This document shows, one piece after another, positions 1 through 5,272 of a stretch of 5,272 nt of DNA. The position numbers and the translations under genes were made by a program. The number at the start of each line of letters is the position of its first letter. The stretch's first letter is position 1. The notes under the pieces were generated by a model. It saw only the letters and a program-made list of their open reading frames with translations, ran no database searches and had not been told where the DNA came from. The stretch lies in contig VFMC01000188.1 of the NCBI GenBank assembly GCA_006515795.1, positions 1 to 5,272 of the forward strand. Direction: 5' to 3'. This stretch comes from Acidimicrobiaceae bacterium. Its GTDB lineage: Bacteria; Actinomycetota; Acidimicrobiia; Acidimicrobiales; Ilumatobacteraceae.

Positions 1-476
1 TAGCGCGTTGCGTCGATGGTTTCGACGTCGGTGGCGCCGATTCCGGTCTGTGCGGCGTCGGCCAGGAACCCGTCCGGGACCGGGTCGAGGCGCAGGCCCT
101 GGGTCGCTGTCGGATCGACGCCGGCAACACCGCCGGCGGTCGTGGCGGCGACCGTCGGTGGCGGGCGCAACCCCGTGGTCGCCGCTGTGTCAGGTGCCGA
201 TGTCGATGATCCGCCCCTCGCGCTGTCGGTCGGCGTAGCCGAGATCGCCCCGCCGATCAGCACTGCGACGGCGAGCCCAGCGGCGGCTGCGGTCCATCGC
301 GGCCGTCCCTCCGGGCGATCGAACTCGCCGCCCGCTCTCGCCCGGTGGTGGCCTTGCCGATCCGCCTCGGCGCCCCCTGCGGCGCCGAACGCGGCAGGGT
401 TCGGCGCGACGAACTCGACGTCGATGTCGCCGGCCTGCGCTGATGCTCGCCCCACCGCTGCAGTCTCGCGCCGCAC
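1..476 (-). CDS. Single-pass membrane protein of unknown function, C-terminus cut off by window edge
   Basis: I do not recognise the family. On the minus strand a frame stays open from a GTG at 476 to the window edge, giving 158 residues with no stop and strongly G/C-ending codons. The N-terminal part (about residues 1-60) is hydrophilic and includes DIDVEFVAPNP near residues 17-27. One hydrophobic helix follows at about residues 61-80 (WTAAAAGLAV then AVLIGGAISA). After it comes a Thr/Pro/Ala/Gly-rich stretch (about 81-120) typical of an extracytoplasmic linker, then a more ordered part with LRLDPVPDGFLADA. The preceding Arg-rich stretch suggests the N-terminus is inside. No clear Shine-Dalgarno precedes GTG 476. 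GTG at 455 is an alternative start seven codons in. The gene is divergent from groES and its start lies about 38 bp from the first CIRCE operator, so HrcA could touch its promoter too (inference). The opposite-strand frame over the same DNA is Ala/Pro/Arg-rich and looks like its shadow. Confidence 0.6.
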   Translation of the reverse strand, partial: MRRETAAVGRASAQAGDIDVEFVAPNPAAFGAAGGAEADRQGHHRARAGGEFDRPEGRPRWTAAAAGLAVAVLIGGAISATPTDSARGGSSTSAPDTAATTGLRPPPTVAATTAGGVAGVDPTATQGLRLDPVPDGFLADAAQTGIGATDVETIDATR

Positions 477-513
477 GGGGCGTGACGGAAGGCGGACGCT
501 CGCCCGATGGCGA

Positions 514-540
514 TTAGCACTCGCGTCGCCCGGTTGCTAA
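514..540 (+). promoter_or_regulatory. CIRCE operator 1 (HrcA site), distal
   Basis: The left half TTAGCACTC (514-522) matches the CIRCE consensus exactly. It is followed by a 9-base spacer and the right half GGTTGCTAA (532-540), which differs from GAGTGCTAA at two positions. The 9-9-9 geometry is the classical one bound by the HrcA heat-shock repressor. It lies 129 bp before the groES start and 38 bp before the start of the divergent membrane-protein gene, so it could affect both directions. Confidence 0.85.
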
Positions 541-563
541 CGGGTGGTCCCGTCGCGTAGCCT
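534..563 (+). promoter_or_regulatory. Candidate groESL promoter between the CIRCE operators
   Basis: TTGCTA (534-539) could be a -35 box and TAGCCT (558-563) a -10 box of the actinobacterial TAnnnT type, 18 bases apart. The -35 would sit inside the right half of CIRCE 1 and the -10 would abut CIRCE 2, so HrcA on either site would block RNA polymerase. Transcription would then start near 570. An alternative is TTGGCA (563-568) with GCTAAC (585-590), which would lie inside CIRCE 2. The sequence alone does not decide between them. Confidence 0.4.
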
Positions 564-589
564 TGGCACTCGCGATGGTCGAGTGCTAA
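563..589 (+). promoter_or_regulatory. CIRCE operator 2 (HrcA site), proximal
   Basis: TTGGCACTC (563-571), a 9-base spacer and GAGTGCTAA (581-589) match the CIRCE consensus with one mismatch (A to G at position 3 of the left half). This is the better-preserved of the two operators. Their starts are 49 bp apart, a little under five helical turns. The position 80 bp before the groES ATG fits direct HrcA repression of groESL, with induction on heat or when GroEL is titrated by unfolded protein. Confidence 0.92.
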
Positions 590-599
590 CTCGACCATC
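574..599 (+). other. Perfect 10-bp inverted repeat in groES leader, overlapping CIRCE 2
   Basis: The arms GATGGTCGAG (574-583) and CTCGACCATC (590-599) are exact reverse complements around the 6-base loop TGCTAA. The left arm and loop use the spacer and right half of CIRCE 2, so this stem and the CIRCE stem cannot form together. If transcription starts near 570 the RNA would carry this hairpin at its very 5' end, where it might protect the message or act in heat response (inference). Confidence 0.7.
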
Positions 600-608
600 C
601 ACTGAGTT

Positions 609-645
609 CCAGTCAAGTTCCCAGTCACATGTCCCAGTCAAGTGC
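609..645 (+). repeat. Three tandem 12-13-bp repeats in groES 5' leader
   Basis: Three consecutive units begin with CCAGTCA: CCAGTCAAGTTC (609-620), CCAGTCACATGTC (621-633) and CCAGTCAAGTGC (634-645). The first and third differ at one base. The array ends 10 bases before the Shine-Dalgarno, lies downstream of the presumed transcription start, and is less GC-rich than its surroundings. No function is known to me. Confidence 0.75.
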
Positions 646-655
646 TCTTGCCAAT

Positions 656-660
656 GGAGG
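656..660 (+). promoter_or_regulatory. Shine-Dalgarno of groES (fixes the start at 669)
   Basis: GGAGG stands 8 bases before ATG 669. In-frame GTG 642 and ATG 654 lie upstream of or overlap this site, so they are not the initiation codons. The conserved GroES N-terminus MNLKPL also begins at 669. Confidence 0.85.
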
Positions 661-668
661 CCTGCACC

Positions 669-2562
<1,894 letters not shown>

Positions 2563-2596
2563 AGCCCGTCGGCGTCGATGCCGATGACTCCCCGTT

Positions 2597-2644
2597 CAAC
2601 AGCTCCGGTGCTGCCCTGTGGCCGCCGGAGCTGTTGCTGTTTTC
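2597..2644 (+). terminator. Intrinsic terminator of groESL
   Basis: A perfect 12-bp inverted repeat, CAACAGCTCCGG (2597-2608) and CCGGAGCTGTTG (2625-2636), surrounds a 16-base loop. It is followed by CTGTTTTC (2637-2644), a short T-rich tail. It lies 34 bp past the groEL stop and should end the operon. Confidence 0.85.
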
Positions 2645-2677
2645 AGGGTGCTGCTTTCAGGGTGCTGTTTTCAGGGG
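2636..2677 (+). repeat. Three tandem 14-bp repeats behind the groESL terminator
   Basis: Three head-to-tail units: GCTGTTTTCAGGGT (2636-2649), GCTGCTTTCAGGGT (2650-2663) and GCTGTTTTCAGGGG (2664-2677). The second and third each differ from the first by one base. The first unit supplies the T-tail of the terminator. The last ends 17 bp before the -10 box of the next gene, so the array fills the place of its -35 region. Confidence 0.85.
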
Positions 2678-2694
2678 GCCGGCCGGTTCGCCGT

Positions 2695-2700
2695 TAGGGT
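2695..2700 (+). promoter_or_regulatory. -10 box of a leaderless promoter for the membrane protein gene
   Basis: TAGGGT fits the actinobacterial TAnnnT -10 pattern and ends 6 bases before GTG 2707. Transcription would therefore start at or next to the start codon. No Shine-Dalgarno is present, which agrees with leaderless translation. No good -35 hexamer is visible; the third 14-bp repeat occupies that position. Confidence 0.5.
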
Positions 2701-2706
2701 TTGGTC

Positions 2707-3177
2707 GTGCCCGCCGCCTCCGCGCAGAAGTCGAAACGACCGTTCTGGATGCACCAGCTGGTCGAGTACATCTTCGGCGGCGTGCTCGTCGCCCAAGGGC
2801 TGCAGAGCCCGGCACCGCTGCTGCCGGCGATGGCCGGCGCGCTGGTGATGATCAACGCGTCGATCGTCCGCGGCCCGTTCTCCGCGTTCCGCCTGGTCGG
2901 CCGGGCCGTTCACCGAAAGCTCGATCTCGTGGTGATGGGGATCGTGCTCGCCTTCGCCGTGCAGCCGTGGACCCCGGTCGATGCCGCGGCGCGAATGGTG
3001 ATGATCGGCGTGACCGGGGCGCTTGCGTTCGTGTGGTGGCAGAGCAGCTTCGTCGAAAAGACCAAGTCGCGAGCGGCGGTGAGCACCGATGGCGGTCGTG
3101 GGGTCGAGATCGGTCGGCTCGCCGGGCGCGCCGTCGGCGACGGCATCAACGCGGCCAAACGCCTCAAGCGGCCGTGA
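2707..3177 (+). CDS. Small membrane protein with four predicted helices, unknown function
   Basis: I do not recognise a named family. The 156-residue protein starts with a short basic N-terminus (KSKRPFW). It has four hydrophobic segments, at about residues 19-33, 37-55, 72-89 and 97-112. The segment boundaries carry NASIVRGPFSAFRLVGRAVHRKLD, with positive residues between helices 2 and 3 that suggest this loop is cytoplasmic. Helix 3 ends in AVQPW. The C-terminal 40 residues are hydrophilic and basic, ending KRLKRP, and probably cytoplasmic. GTG 2707 is preferred over the in-frame TTG 2701 because a TAGGGT -10 box ends right before TTG 2701, leaving 6 bases to the GTG as in a leaderless gene. 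It lies downstream of the groESL terminator, so it should be a separate unit. The next gene follows after 26 bp with its own possible -10. Confidence 0.8.
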   Translation: MPAASAQKSKRPFWMHQLVEYIFGGVLVAQGLQSPAPLLPAMAGALVMINASIVRGPFSAFRLVGRAVHRKLDLVVMGIVLAFAVQPWTPVDAAARMVMIGVTGALAFVWWQSSFVEKTKSRAAVSTDGGRGVEIGRLAGRAVGDGINAAKRLKRP

Positions 3178-3190
3178 TCGTCGGTGCGGG

Positions 3191-3196
3191 TAGCCT
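3191..3196 (+). promoter_or_regulatory. -10 box of a possible leaderless promoter for the 56-residue protein
   Basis: TAGCCT, a TAnnnT-type -10 and the same hexamer as the proposed groES -10, ends 7 bases before ATG 3204. No Shine-Dalgarno stands between them. This suggests that the small protein and the NUDIX gene have their own leaderless transcript besides any readthrough from the membrane-protein gene. No -35 is evident. Confidence 0.45.
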
Positions 3197-3203
3197 GCTG
3201 CCC

Positions 3204-3374
3204 ATGGCGTTCGACACCCCTCCTCCCGATCTCGGCAAGCTCATCTCGGCCTGGGATGAATGGGAGAGCGGCGCGGAGACGCCGGGCAAGGTGCTCTCCC
3301 GGCTGAAGACCGCAGGTCTGCCGGCAGTCCTCGCCCAACTGCGCGACAGCGGCTGGGTCCCTTCGGCCAGCTGA
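3204..3374 (+). CDS. Small hypothetical protein, 56 residues
   Basis: ATG 3204 to TGA gives 56 residues: an N-terminal MAFDTPPPDLGKL, an acidic amphipathic middle (SAWDEWESGAE), then TPGKVLSRLKTAGLPAVLAQL and a short polar tail. It looks like a compact, mostly helical soluble protein with no signal peptide, Cys or His. It is too short to place in a family from memory. I judge it real because a -10 box sits at leaderless distance, codon use is strongly G/C-ending, and the stop is only 4 bp before the NUDIX start, a typical operon junction. The same frame is open far upstream to 2463, but that part runs through groEL, the terminator and the membrane-protein gene in a different frame and reads as Arg-rich shadow sequence. 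Confidence 0.7.
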   Translation: MAFDTPPPDLGKLISAWDEWESGAETPGKVLSRLKTAGLPAVLAQLRDSGWVPSAS

Positions 3375-3378
3375 GCCC

Positions 3379-4086
3379 GTGCCACAAGTCGATCCAGCAC
3401 GCCGCCCGGGCGGATCACAGCCCATTCCTCGGCCCGAGTCGTGGCGCCCAGGAGCCCCGGCGCCGTGGACGCAAGCCGCGCCGACGCCGATCTCGCTCGC
3501 GGCCATCGTCGGCGCGGTCTCGGCTCGGCCCGTCGCGCCGCTGCTGCCCCCGTTCTCCGACGCACGCAACTCGGCGGTGCTCGTCGTGCTCCGCGATGGT
3601 GATGGCGGTGATGGGCCTGAGGTGCTGCTCACCCGGCGGTCGATGGAGCTGCGGATCCACCGCGGCGAGGTGAGCTTTCCGGGCGGCAGGCTCGAACCCG
3701 GTGAGAGTGCGGTCGACGCGGCGTTGCGCGAGGCCTGGGAGGAGGTGGGGCTGGATCCGGCTGTGGTGACCGTGCACGGAGAGCTCGATCACCTGTCGAC
3801 CGCGGTGAGCCGCAGCTACATCGTGCCCGTGGTGGCATCGGTCGACGATCGGCCGGCGCTGCAGCCCCAGTCCGGTGAGGTCGATCGCATCCTGTGGGTG
3901 TCGCTCGGCGAGCTGGCGAGAGCCGACACCTTCCGTGAGGAGCTGTGGGGTACGCCGCCGATGGATCGGCCGATCTTCTTCTTCGAGCTCGATGACGAGA
4001 CGATCTGGGGCGCCACGGCGCGGATGGTGCACCAGTTGCTCCGGCTCGCCCATGGGCTGGACGGGCCGGAGCCGTTGGCCTGGTGA
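3379..4086 (+). CDS. NUDIX hydrolase, CoA pyrophosphatase type (NudL-like)
   Basis: The enzyme should cleave the diphosphate of coenzyme A or acyl-CoA, giving 4'-phosphopantetheine(s) and 3',5'-ADP, with Mg2+ or Mn2+ in the cytosol. The 235-residue protein has a Pro-rich N-terminus (about residues 1-60). A full UPF0035 CoA signature follows at residues 83-103 (L-L-T-x-R-S-x3-R-x3-G-x3-F-P-G-G). A perfect Nudix box overlaps its end at residues 103-125: G103, E109, R117-E118, E121-E122, G124. E118, E121 and E122 are the expected metal ligands. The late segment IWGATARMVHQLL (209-221) is also usual in this subfamily. GTG 3379 lies 4 bp after the stop of the small gene, so translation is probably coupled. 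Codon MPQVDPARRP onward is poorly conserved in type, so the true start could be later. Activity is inferred from the two motifs; substrate has not been shown. Confidence 0.9.
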   Translation: MPQVDPARRPGGSQPIPRPESWRPGAPAPWTQAAPTPISLAAIVGAVSARPVAPLLPPFSDARNSAVLVVLRDGDGGDGPEVLLTRRSMELRIHRGEVSFPGGRLEPGESAVDAALREAWEEVGLDPAVVTVHGELDHLSTAVSRSYIVPVVASVDDRPALQPQSGEVDRILWVSLGELARADTFREELWGTPPMDRPIFFFELDDETIWGATARMVHQLLRLAHGLDGPEPLAW

Positions 4087-4089
4087 AGC

Positions 4090-4108
4090 GCCGGTGTCTG
4101 CTACCGGC
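4090..4108. terminator. Short hairpin in the convergent gap, possible bidirectional terminator
   Basis: GCCGGT (4090-4095) and ACCGGC (4103-4108) form a perfect 6-bp stem around a 7-base loop. It stands 3 bp past the NUDIX stop and 9 bp past the phospholipase stop in the opposite direction. It has no T-tract on either side, so it is a weak candidate that may act with help from Rho or as a collision point. Confidence 0.4.
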
Positions 4109-4117
4109 CGACGCGGA

Positions 4118-4609
4118 TCAGCCTGCTGCCACCCTGACCGCGGCATAGAACGTTTCGGCCCAGGCGATGCAGGTGGGCTGGTCGTACCAGGGGCGCGCCG
4201 CGCAGTGGTTCTTCATGTCGGTGAGCAGCTGCCGATCGACCCGCCGCCGGTTCGTGCGGTTCCAGAAGGTGGCGCCCGTGCCGTAGCGTCGCTCCAACAG
4301 CTGCAGGTTCCTGTAGCCGAAGTCGTGCCGGCGGCAGGCGGCGCGGAAGTCGAACGACCGGCCGGTGCTTCCGATCAGCGGCGCCGAGCACTCGTCGGTC
4401 GACCAGTCGAACCACGGATCGCCGGTGCGCGCCGACGCCAGGAAAGCCGACATCGACACCCGGTACAGCATGGTTTCGATCGCGGCGAGATCGCTTGCCG
4501 CGCTGTGGACCGCCGGCCGAGGTGCCGGAGTGGGGGAGCCGGCAGACACCGGCGATGAAACGGTCAGGAAGCTCGTGACCGCGACGAGCACTCGGAGGTG
4601 GACCCTCAT
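4118..4609 (-). CDS. Secreted prokaryotic phospholipase A2
   Basis: The enzyme should hydrolyse the sn-2 ester of phospholipids outside the cell with Ca2+. The 163-residue precursor has a signal peptide: basic MRVHLR, a hydrophobic core, and a probable cut after VSA at residue 23. A short Pro-rich linker follows. The core has FDWSTDEC (67-74) and CRRHDFGYRN (92-101), the hallmark of the bacterial PLA2 family. By comparison with Streptomyces violaceoruber PLA2, H95 and D125 form the catalytic dyad, and D72 and D96 bind Ca2+. Four cysteines in the mature part (C74, C92, C136, C147) fit the two family disulfides. The stretch between the catalytic His and Asp is about nine residues longer than in the Streptomyces enzyme. 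The start is backed by GAGGAG 5 bases upstream. It lies downstream of the decarboxylase gene, 108 bp away on the same strand, and converges on the NUDIX gene. Confidence 0.92.
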   Translation of the reverse strand: MRVHLRVLVAVTSFLTVSSPVSAGSPTPAPRPAVHSAASDLAAIETMLYRVSMSAFLASARTGDPWFDWSTDECSAPLIGSTGRSFDFRAACRRHDFGYRNLQLLERRYGTGATFWNRTNRRRVDRQLLTDMKNHCAARPWYDQPTCIAWAETFYAAVRVAAG

Positions 4610-4614
4610 TCGTG

Positions 4615-4620
4615 CTCCTC
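4615..4620 (-). promoter_or_regulatory. Shine-Dalgarno of the phospholipase gene
   Basis: On the minus strand GAGGAG stands 5 bases before the ATG at 4609. It is the strongest ribosome-binding site after that of groES and fixes the start of the signal peptide. Confidence 0.8.
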
Positions 4621-4627
4621 ATTCGAT

Positions 4628-4648
4628 GGTCGAGCGAAGTGCTCGACC
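4628..4648. promoter_or_regulatory. Perfect 8-bp inverted repeat upstream of the phospholipase gene
   Basis: GGTCGAGC (4628-4635) and GCTCGACC (4641-4648) are exact reverse complements around a 5-base spacer. On the minus strand it lies between TTGACT (4660 to 4655, a plausible -35 box) and the Shine-Dalgarno, where a -10 region would be. It could therefore be an operator. It could also be a leader hairpin or the terminator stem of the upstream decarboxylase, but no T-tract follows. The rest of the 108-bp gap shows nothing else clear. Confidence 0.5.
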
Positions 4649-4717
4649 GGTCGCAGTCAACCGTGCCGTCCGCTTCGCGGCAACCCGGCGCGCCGCGGTC
4701 GCGCGCTGCGGGCGACG

Positions 4718-5272
4718 CTACGCCAAAGACTGCACCAGCTCCCACGCGGCGCGAACGTGAGCGTCCTCGGTCGTGCGGCCACCGATCGACACTCGTAGCG
4801 CGGTTCGACCGTCGAGAACCGTGCGGGTGAACAGGGCCCGGCCCGTCGCGTTCGCCTGCTCGATCAGCCGATCGGTGGCGGCGTCGCCACCTCGGTGGGC
4901 GATGCACAGCAGGTTGAGGGGATGCGGCGCGACGATCTCGAATCGGTCGTCGGCGCCGACCCATTCGGCAAGTTGCTTGGTCAGCCCGACGTGGCGGCGG
5001 ATCATCTCGGTCGCCTCCAGCGCGCCGCCGCTGCGGATCGTGAACCACAGCTTCAACGAGCGGAACCGGCGACCGAGCGGGATCTGCCAGTCGCGGTAGT
5101 CGATCGCCGCGCCTGCCTCTGCCGCGGTGGACCGCAGGTACTCCGGCAGGATGCTCAGCGCGCCGAGCAGAGCGCCGCGGTGCGCCGTGTAGAACAGGTC
5201 GCAATCGAAGTTGACGCCCATCCACTTGTGTGGGTTGGTGCAGTAGCTGTCGGCCACGTCGAGACCTTGGTT
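4718..5272 (-). CDS. PLP-dependent aromatic-L-amino-acid decarboxylase family, N-terminus cut off by window edge
   Basis: Group II PLP decarboxylases of this kind remove the carboxyl group of aromatic L-amino acids such as DOPA, tryptophan or tyrosine to give amines. Only the last 184 residues are in the window, against about 480 for the family. Near the start of the visible part is NPHKWMGVNFDCDLFY, in which the Lys (visible residue 16) is the PLP Schiff-base lysine and NPHKW the family signature. DWQIPLGRRFRSLKLW follows, nearly the same as in animal DOPA decarboxylase. The C-terminal part (DDRFEIVAPHPLNLLC and LRVSIGGRTTEDAHV) also follows that family. The frame is still open at the right edge. 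It ends with TAG at 4718. Substrate cannot be told from this half, as the substrate-binding N-terminal part is missing; other group II decarboxylases remain possible. Confidence 0.92.
   Translation of the reverse strand, partial: NQGLDVADSYCTNPHKWMGVNFDCDLFYTAHRGALLGALSILPEYLRSTAAEAGAAIDYRDWQIPLGRRFRSLKLWFTIRSGGALEATEMIRRHVGLTKQLAEWVGADDRFEIVAPHPLNLLCIAHRGGDAATDRLIEQANATGRALFTRTVLDGRTALRVSIGGRTTEDAHVRAAWELVQSLA

Noticed and set aside
16..540. Plus-strand 174-codon frame upstream of groES
   Set aside because: Ala/Pro/Arg-rich with no Shine-Dalgarno, ends inside CIRCE 1, and lies opposite the more convincing membrane-protein frame on the minus strand.
642..668. Upstream GTG 642 or ATG 654 as the groES start
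   Set aside because: They precede or overlap the GGAGG at 656-660, and the added residues (MLLPMEACT) are not GroES-like; the normal N-terminus begins at 669. They also do not supply the missing mobile loop.
2701..2706. TTG 2701 as start of the membrane protein
   Set aside because: It abuts the -10 box with no space for a transcription start; GTG 2707 has the right leaderless distance.
4644..4653. 10-bp palindrome CGACCGGTCG as a separate operator
   Set aside because: It overlaps the larger 4628-4648 inverted repeat, and such words are frequent in high-GC actinobacterial DNA.
4101..5225. Minus-strand 374-codon frame over the phospholipase and decarboxylase genes
   Set aside because: It overlaps two confidently identified genes in another frame and is an Arg/Pro-rich shadow.

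Overview
This window looks like chromosomal DNA from a high-GC actinobacterium. The coding frames end mostly in G or C. groES-groEL sits under two CIRCE (HrcA-type) operators. Two of the plus-strand genes appear to begin leaderless, with a TAnnnT -10 box 6-7 bases before the start codon. The protein style (small membrane and hypothetical proteins, a DTPP-type 56-residue protein) suggests Acidimicrobiia, for example relatives of Ilumatobacter. That placement is an impression from sequence character and not a database result.

Layout. Positions 1-476 (minus) hold the N-terminal part of an unrecognised single-pass membrane protein that runs off the left edge. It is divergent from the chaperonin operon. 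Positions 477-668 are the control region: two CIRCE operators (514-540 and 563-589), a candidate promoter between them, a perfect 10-bp hairpin overlapping the second operator, and three tandem CCAGTCA-headed repeats running up to the groES Shine-Dalgarno. groES (669-884) and groEL (913-2562) follow, closed by a strong stem-loop terminator (2597-2644). A three-copy 14-bp tandem repeat (2636-2677) lies between this terminator and the next promoter. Then comes a plus-strand group: a four-helix membrane protein (2707-3177), a 56-residue protein (3204-3374) and a CoA-pyrophosphatase-type NUDIX hydrolase (3379-4086), the last two only 4 bp apart. Converging from the right on the minus strand are a secreted prokaryotic phospholipase A2 (4118-4609) and the C-terminal part of a PLP-dependent aromatic-amino-acid-decarboxylase-type enzyme (4718 to the right edge).

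The most striking observation is in groES. The reading frame is intact and has a good Shine-Dalgarno, but the protein is 71 residues instead of about 97. Set against remembered actinobacterial GroES sequences, it jumps from the N-terminal MNLKPLDD directly to [14 protein letters not shown]. About 26 codons are cleanly missing, and they would encode the second half of the first strand and the whole GroEL-binding mobile loop. GroEL next to it is full length and keeps its ATPase residues and the apical hydrophobic residues that normally grip that loop. This is either a truly loop-less GroES, a decaying copy backed up by another groES elsewhere, or an assembly or sequence artefact.

How the genes fit together: GroES/GroEL would be the heat-inducible, HrcA-repressed folding machine. 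The NUDIX enzyme is expected to hydrolyse CoA or its derivatives, the phospholipase acts outside the cell on phospholipids, and the decarboxylase makes amines from aromatic amino acids. I see no functional link between the chaperonin operon and its neighbours beyond position. I found no RNA genes, CRISPR array, insertion sequence or phage element.
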